Assembly: GCA_041821285.1 (NCBI GenBank)
Contig: JBGUER010000084.1
Location: forward strand, 1-13,335
Direction of reading: 5' to 3'
DNA length: 13,335 nucleotides
Source: JAJBWD01 sp041821285
Lineage (GTDB): Bacteria; Bacillota; Clostridia; Clostridiales; Clostridiaceae
Made by a program: the position numbers and the translations under genes
The notes under the pieces: generated by a model
The model's database searches: none
Told to the model about the DNA's origin: nothing
The model's input: only the letters and a program-made list of their open reading frames with translations
Shown here: piece after piece, positions 1-7,186 of the stretch
How positions within the stretch are numbered: the stretch's first letter is position 1
Layout: the number at the start of each line of letters is the position of its first letter

Positions 1-16
1 GGAGGTATAATAAATT

Positions 17-727
17 ATGGAAACTAAATATAAACGTGTTATGCTTAAAATATCTGGCGAAGCACTTGCTGGAAAAAATGGAACTGGTTTTGATTTTGAT
101 GTTATAAATAAATTAGCCCTAGAAATCAAAGAAATAGTTGATATGGGTATAGAAGTTGGAGCTGTTGTTGGTGGCGGAAACATATGGAGAGGTAGAGCTG
201 GCGAAGGAATGGACAGGACTACTGCAGACTATATGGGAATGATGGCAACATGCATAAATGCTTTAGCACTTCAAGATGCATTAGAAAACATAGACGTTAA
301 CACCAGAGTTCAAACTGCTATAGAAATGAAAGAAATAGCTGAACCTTTTATTAGAAGAAGAGCAATGAGACACCTAGAAAAAGGAAGGGTTGTTATCTTT
401 GGAGCAGGAACCGGGAATCCGTATTTTTCAACAGATACTACTGCTGCTTTAAGGGCTGCTGAAATAGAAGCTGAAATTATACTTCTTGCTAAAAAAGTTG
501 ATGCAGTTTACGATAAAGACCCTAATATATATCCTGATGCTAAAAAATTCGAAAAATTAAGTTATATTGAAGTCTTAGATCGAGATCTTAAAGTAATGGA
601 TTCAACAGCTACATCACTTTGTATGGACAATAACATTCCTATATTAGTTTTTGCTTTAAATGAAACTGGCAATATAAAAAGAGCTATACTAGGAGAAAAC
701 GTAGGAACCCTAGTGTACAAAAAATAA
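17..727 (+). CDS. pyrH: UMP kinase (uridylate kinase)
   Basis: Cytosolic kinase that phosphorylates UMP to UDP with ATP, feeding UTP and CTP synthesis. The 236-residue product has the usual length of bacterial PyrH and the amino-acid-kinase fold signatures. KISGEAL (11-17) forms the phosphate-binding start, GGGNIWRG (52-59) the glycine-rich loop, and DRTTADYMG (66-74) the UMP-binding region typical of the bacterial hexameric enzyme. GAGTGNPYFSTDTTAALRA (129-147) and the following VDAVYDKDP (161-169) form the nucleotide site. The ATG start is supported by GGAGG at bases 1-5, though the 11-base spacing is slightly long. frr follows 13 bases after the stop, the universal pyrH-frr pairing. The upstream neighbours (normally rpsB and tsf) are outside the window. 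Identification is by conserved motifs and context. Confidence 0.98.
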   Translation: METKYKRVMLKISGEALAGKNGTGFDFDVINKLALEIKEIVDMGIEVGAVVGGGNIWRGRAGEGMDRTTADYMGMMATCINALALQDALENIDVNTRVQTAIEMKEIAEPFIRRRAMRHLEKGRVVIFGAGTGNPYFSTDTTAALRAAEIEAEIILLAKKVDAVYDKDPNIYPDAKKFEKLSYIEVLDRDLKVMDSTATSLCMDNNIPILVFALNETGNIKRAILGENVGTLVYKK

Positions 728-740
728 GGAGGCAGTCTAA

Positions 741-1298
741 TTGATTAATGAAATTTTTAAAACTTGCGAAGAAAAAATGAATAAAACTATTTCTGTTTAT
801 AAACACGACCTTTCTTCTTTAAGAGCAGGAAGAGCCACTCCATCTATTTTAAATAAAATAGAGGTTGAATATTACGGTTCTGTAACTCCACTAAATCAGT
901 TAGCCAATATATCTTCTCCAGAACCTAGGATACTTCTTATTCAACCATGGGATAAAACATCCATGAAAAGTATAGAAAAGGCTATTTTAATGTCTGACTT
1001 AGGATTGAATCCTTCAAATGATGGTTCTACAATGAGATTAGTTATTCCTGAACTTACAGAAGAAACAAGAAGAGATTTGGTTAAAAGAATTAAAAAAATG
1101 GAAGAAGAATCAAAAATTGCTATTCGTTCAATAAGAAGAGATTCAAATGATAAAGTAAAAAATTCAAAAAAATCAAATGATATTACTGAAGATGAAGAAA
1201 AACAAGCTGAAAATAAAATTCAAAAATCAACTGATAGCTTTATTAAAAAAATTGAATCTATAACTGTAGTAAAAGAAAAAGAAATAATGTCTGTATAA
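741..1298 (+). CDS. frr: Ribosome recycling factor
   Basis: Cytosolic tRNA-mimicking factor that, with EF-G, splits the post-termination ribosome. The length, 185 residues, is exactly the family norm. Conserved segments are LRAGRATP (27-34), the PEPRILLIQPWD stretch (about 60-71), LGLNPSNDGSTMRLVIPELT (87-106), and the charged helical C-terminal arm with RRDSND (132-137) that completes the three-helix bundle. The start is TTG, not ATG. It is preceded by a strong AAGGAGG at 726-732 with 8-base spacing, and no better ATG lies near. The SD overlaps the pyrH stop region, so translation of the two genes is probably coupled. The gene is followed by a hairpin (1300-1331) that could tune expression of the downstream lipid genes relative to this one. 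Confidence 0.98.
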   Translation: MINEIFKTCEEKMNKTISVYKHDLSSLRAGRATPSILNKIEVEYYGSVTPLNQLANISSPEPRILLIQPWDKTSMKSIEKAILMSDLGLNPSNDGSTMRLVIPELTEETRRDLVKRIKKMEEESKIAIRSIRRDSNDKVKNSKKSNDITEDEEKQAENKIQKSTDSFIKKIESITVVKEKEIMSV

Positions 1299-1299
1299 A

Positions 1300-1331
1300 T
1301 TTAAGGACCTGCCTCAGGTAGGTTCTTTAAA
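1300..1331 (+). terminator. Hairpin between frr and uppS, possible partial terminator
   Basis: Two bases after the frr stop, TTTAAGGACCTGCC (1300-1313) and GGTAGGTTCTTTAAA (1317-1331) form a long imperfect stem around a TCA loop. The pairing has two G-U wobbles and one bulged A. The A-rich left foot and U-rich right foot (TTCTTT) resemble an intrinsic terminator. However, no continuous U-tract follows (CTATTTAGAATGG), and the uppS ribosome binding site starts about 11 bases later. I infer a leaky terminator or an RNA-processing/stability element rather than a full stop. Confidence 0.6.
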
Positions 1332-1354
1332 CTATTTAGAATGGAGAGGTTAAT

Positions 1355-2122
1355 TTGTTTAGATTTTTTAAATCTCGTAAATTTGACGCTAGCTTAGATG
1401 AACTAGAAAAATTAGACCCTAATAATATTCCCAAACATATAGGTATCATTATGGATGGAAATGGTCGTTGGGCCAAGAAAAGAAACCTTCCAAGATCCAT
1501 GGGCCATAAAGCAGGGGTAGAAACTATCCGAGAAATAGTTAAAGAATGTAACTCACTTGGAATATCTTACTTAACGCTATACGCTTTTTCAACAGAAAAT
1601 TGGAAAAGACCAAAAGACGAAGTAAATGCGCTTATGAACCTGCTTGTTGAATATTTAAAAAAAGAATTTGAAGAACTTAATTCAAATAATGTCGTAATAA
1701 ATAGTATAGGAAACATATCTATGCTTCCTTTAATATGCCAAAATGAATTAACAAACGCATACAATATTACTAAAACTAATACTGGTTTGACTCTAAATCT
1801 TGCTCTAAATTATGGAGGAAGAGAAGAAATAACAAATGCTTTAAAAGAAATAACAAACGATATTATTAAAAACAATATATCCTGTGAAGATATAAATGAA
1901 GATCTCATAGCTTCACATCTTTATACAAAAAACATGCCAGATCCTGAATTAATTATAAGACCTAGTGGTGAAAAAAGACTTAGTAATTTTTTGATTTGGC
2001 AAAGTGCATATTCTGAATTTTGGTACTCTGATATATTTTGGCCTGATTTTGATAAGAAATACCTGCATAAAGCTATATTAGATTATCAAAAAAGAGATAG
2101 AAGATTTGGCGGAATAAAATGA
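1355..2122 (+). CDS. uppS: Undecaprenyl diphosphate synthase (cis-prenyltransferase)
   Basis: Condenses isopentenyl diphosphate onto farnesyl diphosphate in cis to make the C55 carrier used for peptidoglycan and other wall glycans; acts at the cytoplasmic face of the membrane. The 255-residue product carries the family signature HIGIIMDGNGRWAKKR (28-43), with the catalytic Asp at 34. It also has STENWKRP (about 79-86), and near the C terminus IIRPSGEKRLSNFLIWQ followed by YSEFWYSDIFWPDFD and the terminal RDRRFGG. A Pro stands where IRTSGE/IRTGGE is common (IIRPSGE); this is likely neutral. The start is TTG at 1355, chosen because GGAGAGG (1343-1349) sits 5 bases upstream. The stop overlaps the first ATG of the next frame (ATGA at 2119-2122). 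Its substrate IPP comes from the MEP pathway that includes dxr and ispG downstream. Confidence 0.97.
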   Translation: MFRFFKSRKFDASLDELEKLDPNNIPKHIGIIMDGNGRWAKKRNLPRSMGHKAGVETIREIVKECNSLGISYLTLYAFSTENWKRPKDEVNALMNLLVEYLKKEFEELNSNNVVINSIGNISMLPLICQNELTNAYNITKTNTGLTLNLALNYGGREEITNALKEITNDIIKNNISCEDINEDLIASHLYTKNMPDPELIIRPSGEKRLSNFLIWQSAYSEFWYSDIFWPDFDKKYLHKAILDYQKRDRRFGGIK

Positions 2123-2131
2123 GAAGAGGTG
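2122..2131 (+). promoter_or_regulatory. Ribosome binding site deciding the cdsA start
   Basis: AGAAGAGGTG lies inside the longest reading frame, just after an ATG that overlaps the uppS stop. It is 5 bases upstream of TTG at 2137. This is a better SD-to-start arrangement than the weak GGCGGA before ATG 2119, so I place the cdsA start at 2137. Confidence 0.65.
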
Positions 2132-2136
2132 CAATT

Positions 2137-2934
2137 TTGAACAATAGATACATAGGAGCTCTTCTTTTAGCTCCATTCATAATTTTCATTTTTTTAGGTG
2201 GGTATTTTTTGAAATACGGTATTTTAGCTCTATCACTACTTGGTTTATATGAATTTTATAAAGTAGTTAAAACTAAAGATATTCACCCACTTAATATTTT
2301 TTCTTATACTTTATGTATAATATATTATTTTTTCTTAAATACTGATTACTCAATGACTTTTGTAATACCTATAATTTTTATATTTGTTTTTGTTTCCTTT
2401 TGTATTCCAATAATAAATACAAATTATAATTTCATAGATATCGCAATAACTATTTTAGGATTTTTATACGTTCCTGTAATGTTTAGTTTTATTCCTTCCG
2501 TTGAAGCTTCAAAAGGTGGAAAATATCTAGTTTGGTTTATTTTTATTTCTGCTTGGCTTTGTGATATTTTTGCCTACTATTTTGGAAAGTATCTAGGAAA
2601 CAAGAAATTATGTCCTAAAGTTAGTCCTAAAAAAACTATAGTTGGTTCTTTAGGTGGTATACTAGGTAGCACTTTAGGTTGTACTCTTTTGGGAATTTAT
2701 TCAAACTCACAATCACTTTCTATACCAATATATAATTATATATTGATTGGTTTATTGTGCGGAGTGTTTTGTCAATTTGGAGATTTATTTGCATCATCAA
2801 TTAAAAGATATGTAGGAGTTAAAGATTACAGTCATCTTATCCCTGGTCACGGTGGAATATTAGATAGATTTGATAGCATACTTTTTGCAGGTACAGTAGT
2901 ATACTATTATATAACTTTTATTTTGGTGATTTAA
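2137..2934 (+). CDS. cdsA: Phosphatidate cytidylyltransferase (CDP-diglyceride synthase)
   Basis: Integral membrane enzyme that converts phosphatidic acid and CTP to CDP-diacylglycerol, the branch-point precursor of bacterial phospholipids. From the TTG start the product has 265 residues, usual for the family. It begins with the typical short basic segment (NNRYIGA) running into a first hydrophobic helix. Several further hydrophobic segments follow. The loop SAWLCDIFAYYFGKYLG (about 138-154) leads to KVSPKKTIVG, and the C-terminal CTP-transferase signature (about 220-246) contains SSIKR, VKDYSHLIPGHGG and LDRFD with its conserved acidic and basic residues. An upstream ATG at 2119 would add six residues and overlap the uppS stop; it has a poorer ribosome binding site. 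The next gene starts immediately after the stop, suggesting translational coupling. Confidence 0.96.
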   Translation: MNNRYIGALLLAPFIIFIFLGGYFLKYGILALSLLGLYEFYKVVKTKDIHPLNIFSYTLCIIYYFFLNTDYSMTFVIPIIFIFVFVSFCIPIINTNYNFIDIAITILGFLYVPVMFSFIPSVEASKGGKYLVWFIFISAWLCDIFAYYFGKYLGNKKLCPKVSPKKTIVGSLGGILGSTLGCTLLGIYSNSQSLSIPIYNYILIGLLCGVFCQFGDLFASSIKRYVGVKDYSHLIPGHGGILDRFDSILFAGTVVYYYITFILVI

Positions 2935-3912
2935 TTGATAAATAACTCCAATATTTACAAGAAAATAATAAATATTATTTTACTTTTACTATTTTTTATA
3001 ATTTTTTCTTTTGTAATAAAAAATTATTTTAAACCTTTTTTTATTATAATTCTTTTTATTATTTTAGGAACTCCAATATATAATATATTATCCCAGTTTA
3101 CTCCTATAAATAAAAAGGTAAATGGGGTACTTACATTAGTAATAATAAACATTATTATTTTTATTTTCATAATATTTACTGGAGGTTATTTATTCACTCA
3201 AATAAAATCTTTAATCATAAATAATATATACGATTTGAATAAAAATATCTATATCATGTTAAATGATATTGGTAAAATAATAAATTTAGATTTGCTTCCA
3301 TATTACAAATCAATAAATTTAAATAATTTTATTAAAGAAGATATTTTAAAAAAAGGGGCAGCTTATACTACCGATGGAATAATATCATATTTTATTGGCA
3401 ATATAACTGCTTACTTTATTTTAGTAGACAAATATGATATAGTTGATTTTATCAAAGCCATAATAAGTTTTGAAAAATTTCAAATTTTAAAAATAAAATT
3501 TAATGAACTTAATAAAATTATTAGAATGGAAATGATATTATTATTGGTATCGACATTAATAACTCTATTAGGATTTATGATTCTTAATATAAGCAATTAT
3601 TTCTCTTTAAGTATTGTATGTGGTATACTTGATATCCTACCTTACATAGGGACTATATTAGTGTTTCTGCCACTGATTATATACTATATTACTACCAAAA
3701 AATATCTCACAGCAGTAGGATTATTAATATTATATATATTACTATTAGTATCGAGAGAAATTTGGGAAGCCAAATATATGAGCAATAGCTTTAATATACA
3801 TCCGTTACTGATTATATTGTCAATTTATATCGGTGGAGAAATATTTGGCCTTGTAGGAATCTTTTTGGCACCATTATTTATGGTAGCTGCAAAAGAACTT
3901 ATTTTAAGTTAG
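2935..3912 (+). CDS. AI-2E/PerM-family predicted membrane permease
   Basis: A 325-residue, very hydrophobic protein. Two N-terminal membrane helices (about 11-28 and 33-52) and a third (about 63-85) are followed by a more polar stretch (90-195) rich in Ile, Asn and Lys. Another set of membrane segments follows from about 199 to the end. The C-terminal half carries the AI-2E transporter/PerM hallmarks: ILDILPYIGTILVFLP (231-246), a WEAKYMSNSFNIHPL segment (277-291) matching the family's E-P-K-x(2)-S-x(2)-x-HPL pattern, and GGEIFGLVGIFLAPL (300-314). Sporulation protein YtvI belongs to this family, but I cannot tell orthology from sequence reading. The substrate is unknown; many members are not AI-2 exporters. 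The TTG start abuts the cdsA stop with GGTGAT (2925-2930) four bases upstream. The gene is even more AT-rich than its neighbours, and its position between cdsA and dxr is not part of the common cluster. Confidence 0.78.
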   Translation: MINNSNIYKKIINIILLLLFFIIFSFVIKNYFKPFFIIILFIILGTPIYNILSQFTPINKKVNGVLTLVIINIIIFIFIIFTGGYLFTQIKSLIINNIYDLNKNIYIMLNDIGKIINLDLLPYYKSINLNNFIKEDILKKGAAYTTDGIISYFIGNITAYFILVDKYDIVDFIKAIISFEKFQILKIKFNELNKIIRMEMILLLVSTLITLLGFMILNISNYFSLSIVCGILDILPYIGTILVFLPLIIYYITTKKYLTAVGLLILYILLLVSREIWEAKYMSNSFNIHPLLIILSIYIGGEIFGLVGIFLAPLFMVAAKELILS

Positions 3913-3915
3913 GGG
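3911..3915 (+). promoter_or_regulatory. Ribosome binding site deciding the dxr start
   Basis: AGGGG overlaps the stop of the preceding gene. It is only 2 bases from ATG 3918, too close for normal initiation, but 8 bases from TTG 3924. The TTG start also gives the typical Dxr N terminus MKKISILGSTGSIG, so TTG 3924 is preferred. Confidence 0.7.
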
Positions 3916-3923
3916 CGATGATT

Positions 3924-5078
3924 TTGAAAAAAATTTCAATACTAGGTTCAACTGGTTCAATAGGAACTCAAACACTAGATGTTATAAAAAATCAAAATAA
4001 AGATTTTAATTTAATAGCAATATCCGCTAATAAAAATTACAATAAAGTTATAGAAATAATTCGAGAATTTTCACCATCTTATATAGCTATAACGGACGAA
4101 TATGCCTATAATAAGATAAAAAATTATTGTGCTTTAAATAATGAAACTATAGAAGTTTTTTTTGGAATAAAGGGACTAATAAAAATAGCTACACTAGACG
4201 AAGTAGATTTAGTTGTAACTTCTATTGTAGGTATGGTAGGCTTAATACCAACTATGGAAGCTATTAAAAAAGGTAAAGATATAGCACTTGCCAATAAAGA
4301 AACACTTGTTGTTGGTGGTGATATTGTTATAAAAGAAGCTAAAAAATATAATGTAAATATACTTCCAGTAGACTCAGAACACGGCGCTATTTTTCAGTGC
4401 CTTAAAAACGAAGATAAATTGTCTATAAAAAATATATTATTAACTGCCTCTGGCGGACCATTTCGAGGAAAAAATTTAGAATATTTAAAATCTGTTACTG
4501 TAGAAGATGCTCTAAATCATCCAAAATGGAATATGGGGAAAAAAATATCTATAGATTCTGCTACATTAATGAATAAAGGTTTAGAGGTAATAGAAGCACA
4601 CCATCTTTTTAATGTAAGTTATGATAATATAGAAGTTTTAGTTCATCCTGAAAGTATAGTTCATTCAGCAATTGAATATATTGATAATAGTGTTATAGCC
4701 CAGCTTGCAGTAACTGATATGAGACTACCAATTCAATATGCGCTAAATTATCCTAGTAGGGTTCCTGGAATAGTCTCTAGTCTTAATCTTTTTGAGATTG
4801 GAAATTTAAGTTTTGAAAAACCAGATTATGAAACTTTTAAATGTTTAAAGCTAGCATTTCAATCAGGGAAAGCTGGAGGACTTATGCCAACTATTTTAAA
4901 TGCGGCAAATGAGGCTTCAGTTGACTTATTTTTAAATAGAAAAATCCAATTTCTAGATATAGGTGATATAATAGAAGAATGTTTAAATGTATTTGAAAAT
5001 AGCTATACTATTGATATAGAATCTATATTAGATATTGATAATCAAGTTAGAAATTACATAACAAATAAATGGTGTTAG
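3924..5078 (+). CDS. dxr: 1-deoxy-D-xylulose 5-phosphate reductoisomerase
   Basis: Second enzyme of the MEP isoprenoid pathway: rearranges and reduces DXP to 2-C-methyl-D-erythritol 4-phosphate with NADPH and a divalent metal, in the cytosol. From TTG 3924 the product has 384 residues, as expected. The NADPH-binding loop GSTGSIGTQTLDVI sits at residues 8-21. LANKETLVVGG (about 122-132) and VDSEHGAIFQCL (149-160) give the metal-binding Asp150 and Glu152. TASGGPFRG (174-182) is the substrate loop. HPKWNMGKKISIDSAT (199-214) then NKGLEVIEAHHLF supplies the remaining metal/substrate residues, including Glu221. The C-terminal GGLMPTILNAANEA helix region is also present. An ATG two codons upstream is possible but badly placed relative to the SD. 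With ispG it shows the organism uses the MEP route; the pathway supplies UppS encoded upstream. Confidence 0.98.
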   Translation: MKKISILGSTGSIGTQTLDVIKNQNKDFNLIAISANKNYNKVIEIIREFSPSYIAITDEYAYNKIKNYCALNNETIEVFFGIKGLIKIATLDEVDLVVTSIVGMVGLIPTMEAIKKGKDIALANKETLVVGGDIVIKEAKKYNVNILPVDSEHGAIFQCLKNEDKLSIKNILLTASGGPFRGKNLEYLKSVTVEDALNHPKWNMGKKISIDSATLMNKGLEVIEAHHLFNVSYDNIEVLVHPESIVHSAIEYIDNSVIAQLAVTDMRLPIQYALNYPSRVPGIVSSLNLFEIGNLSFEKPDYETFKCLKLAFQSGKAGGLMPTILNAANEASVDLFLNRKIQFLDIGDIIEECLNVFENSYTIDIESILDIDNQVRNYITNKWC

Positions 5079-5090
5079 GAGAGGATTAAT

Positions 5091-6113
5091 ATGACATTTA
5101 CTACAGTACTATATATTCTTATTGCTCTTGTTTTCTTTGGTATATTAATTTTAGGGCATGAATTTGGTCATTTTATTTTAGCAAAAATAAATGGAGTTTT
5201 AGTTGAAGAATTTTCAATTGGAATGGGACCTAAATTATTTAGCATAAAAGGGAAAGAAACTGTTTATAGTATACGTGCTTTACCAATTGGCGGGTATGTT
5301 AAAATGCTAGGTGAACAAGAAAAAGTCGACAATGAAAGAGCCTTTACTAATCTTTCAAAGCCAAGAAGGCTTAGTATAATAGCTGCAGGTCCTTTAATGA
5401 ATCTTGTTTTAGCTATACTTTTCTTTGCTCTTTATGGCGGAAATATTGGAGTTCAAACTAACATAATAGATAGTGTAATAGATAATTCACCTGCATATGA
5501 AGCTAAATTAGAAGCGGGTGATGAAATAATTAGGATAAACGATACAAAAATAAATACATTTGAAGGTTTTATAACTGAAATAGGCGAAAGCAATGGTGAA
5601 CCCTTAAATATAGTAGTATCAAGAAACGGAGAAAATATAAACCTTGAACTAACACCAGAAAAAGCAGAAGATGACAGATATGTTATTGGTGTATATACAA
5701 AACTTGCAGATAGAGGATTTGCATCTTCTTTAAGTTATGGTTTTAAAACTACAGGTTTCATGTTTCAGCAAACATTTAAATTTTTCGGAACTTTATTTCA
5801 AGGAAAAGTAAAAGCTAGTGATTTTGGAGGACCTGTTTCTATATTCAGAATATCTTCAGCAGCTGCTGCAGCAGGTATATGGAACCTTGTTTATTTAATG
5901 GGTGCATTTAGTGTTCAGCTTGCTATATTTAACATTATCCCATTTCCTGCTCTAGATGGAGGATATATTTTCTTGTATATTTTTGAAATAATAACAGGAA
6001 AAGAAGTAGATGATAACAAAATAGGAATGATAAATTATTTTGGATTTATTTTTCTTATGATTTTAATGGTTCTAGTGACGATAAAGGATATATTATATCC
6101 TATTAAATTTTAA
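5091..6113 (+). CDS. rseP: Site-2 intramembrane metalloprotease (RseP/RasP family)
   Basis: Membrane zinc protease that cuts transmembrane segments of anti-sigma factors and leftover signal peptides. The 340-residue protein starts with a membrane helix holding the zinc-binding HEFGH motif (His23, Glu24, His27). Next are the conserved PIGGYVKMLGE loop (65-75) and AAGPLMNLVLA (98-108) in the second helix. A single PDZ-like domain follows at about 120-200. The third zinc ligand lies in NIIPFPALDGG (281-291, Asp289), before a last C-terminal helix. One PDZ domain is the Gram-positive pattern; the proteobacterial enzyme has two. The ATG start has AGGAGAGG (5077-5084) six bases upstream, overlapping the dxr stop. 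The position between dxr and ispG is common in Firmicutes. The substrate here is unknown; no anti-sigma factor is encoded in the window. Confidence 0.96.
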   Translation: MTFTTVLYILIALVFFGILILGHEFGHFILAKINGVLVEEFSIGMGPKLFSIKGKETVYSIRALPIGGYVKMLGEQEKVDNERAFTNLSKPRRLSIIAAGPLMNLVLAILFFALYGGNIGVQTNIIDSVIDNSPAYEAKLEAGDEIIRINDTKINTFEGFITEIGESNGEPLNIVVSRNGENINLELTPEKAEDDRYVIGVYTKLADRGFASSLSYGFKTTGFMFQQTFKFFGTLFQGKVKASDFGGPVSIFRISSAAAAAGIWNLVYLMGAFSVQLAIFNIIPFPALDGGYIFLYIFEIITGKEVDDNKIGMINYFGFIFLMILMVLVTIKDILYPIKF

Positions 6114-6124
6114 GGTGATGTATT

Positions 6125-7171
6125 ATGAGAGTTAAAACCAAAAAAATAAAAGTTGGAAATATATATGTAGGTGGAGATTCCCCTGTATCCGTTCAATCTA
6201 TGACTAATTGTGATACAAGAGATTATAACAAAACTATAGCTCAAGTATTAGAGCTTGAAAAATATGGGTGTGATATTATAAGATGTGCTGTATTAGATGA
6301 AGAAGCTGCTAATGCACTATCAAAAATTAAAGAAAAAATTCACATACCATTAGTTGCAGATATCCATTTTGATTATAGATTAGCGCTTCTTTCTATAGAA
6401 AATGGTGTGGATGCTCTTCGCTTAAATCCTGGCAATATTGGAAGCTTAGATAGAGTTGAACTTGTTGCAAAAAAAGCAAAAGAAAGAAATATTCCTATAC
6501 GAATAGGTGTGAATTCTGGTTCGTTAGATAAAACTCTATTAAATAAATATAAAAAAGTATGTCCTGAAGCACTTGTTGAAAGTGCGCTAAGTCATGTCAA
6601 TTTATTAGAAAAAGTTAATTTTGATGATATAATAATATCTATAAAATCATCTAGTGTTACACAAACTATAGAAAGTTATAGATTAATATCTGAAAAAGTT
6701 AATTATCCTCTACATCTTGGTGTTACAGAAGCTGGTACATTAATGAAAGGCACAATAAAATCTTCCATTGGTATAGGAACTTTATTATCAGAAGGAATTG
6801 GAGATACTATACGGGTATCTCTCACAGATAATCCAATAGAAGAAATCAAAGTTGGTCGTGAAATACTAAAAAATACCGGGCACCTTAATAAAGGTATTGA
6901 ATTTATATCCTGTCCAACATGTGGAAGAACAAAAATAGATCTTATAAAAATAGCAAAAGAAATAGAAGATCGACTTGAAAATGTAGATAAAAATATTAAA
7001 GTAGCTGTTATGGGTTGTGTTGTTAACGGTCCTGGAGAAGCTCGCGAGGCAGACATTGGAATAGCTGGAGGAATAGGAGAAGGTCTTATATTTAAAAAAG
7101 GTGAAATAATAAAAAAAGTAAAAGAAGAATGCTTAGTAGAAGAACTGATAAAAGAAATAAATAAACTTTAA
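6125..7171 (+). CDS. ispG: 4-hydroxy-3-methylbut-2-enyl diphosphate synthase (IspG/GcpE)
   Basis: Iron-sulfur enzyme of the penultimate MEP-pathway step, reductively opening the cyclic diphosphate MEcPP to HMBPP. The 348-residue length fits the short bacterial form. The N-terminal TIM-barrel part shows SVQSMTNCDTRD (22-33), VADIHFDYRLAL (77-88) and the ALRLNPGNIG (97-106) loop. The C-terminal [4Fe-4S] domain has CPTCGR (Cys263, Cys266), then MGCVVNGPGEA with Cys298 and Glu305 as the remaining cluster ligands, ending in a typical short tail. ATG 6125 has AAGGTGAT (6112-6119) five bases upstream, overlapping the rseP stop. No proS lies between this gene and polC, unlike the Bacillus arrangement. 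Confidence 0.98.
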   Translation: MRVKTKKIKVGNIYVGGDSPVSVQSMTNCDTRDYNKTIAQVLELEKYGCDIIRCAVLDEEAANALSKIKEKIHIPLVADIHFDYRLALLSIENGVDALRLNPGNIGSLDRVELVAKKAKERNIPIRIGVNSGSLDKTLLNKYKKVCPEALVESALSHVNLLEKVNFDDIIISIKSSSVTQTIESYRLISEKVNYPLHLGVTEAGTLMKGTIKSSIGIGTLLSEGIGDTIRVSLTDNPIEEIKVGREILKNTGHLNKGIEFISCPTCGRTKIDLIKIAKEIEDRLENVDKNIKVAVMGCVVNGPGEAREADIGIAGGIGEGLIFKKGEIIKKVKEECLVEELIKEINKL

Positions 7172-7173
7172 TT

Positions 7174-7177
7174 GGAG
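7174..7177 (+). promoter_or_regulatory. Ribosome binding site deciding the polC start
   Basis: GGAG lies three bases after the ispG stop and overlaps the first possible TTG (7172), so that codon cannot be the start served by it. TTG 7187 is 9 bases downstream and is the best-placed start. ATG 7193 (15 bases away) is a second possibility. Confidence 0.55.
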
Positions 7178-7186
7178 TTGAGATTC

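Noticed and set aside
688..714. Inverted repeat ACTAGG...CCTAGT near the end of pyrH
   Set aside because: Only six-base arms with a 15-base gap, inside conserved coding sequence; most likely chance.
1567..1764. Minus-strand open frame opposite uppS (65 codons)
   Set aside because: Entirely within the well-supported uppS gene, no SD-like support or recognisable domain; shadow of the coding strand.
6703..7056. Minus-strand open frame of 117 codons opposite ispG
   Set aside because: It covers the conserved iron-sulfur ligand region of ispG on the other strand, and the translation is low-complexity Ser/Ile/Pro with no motif.
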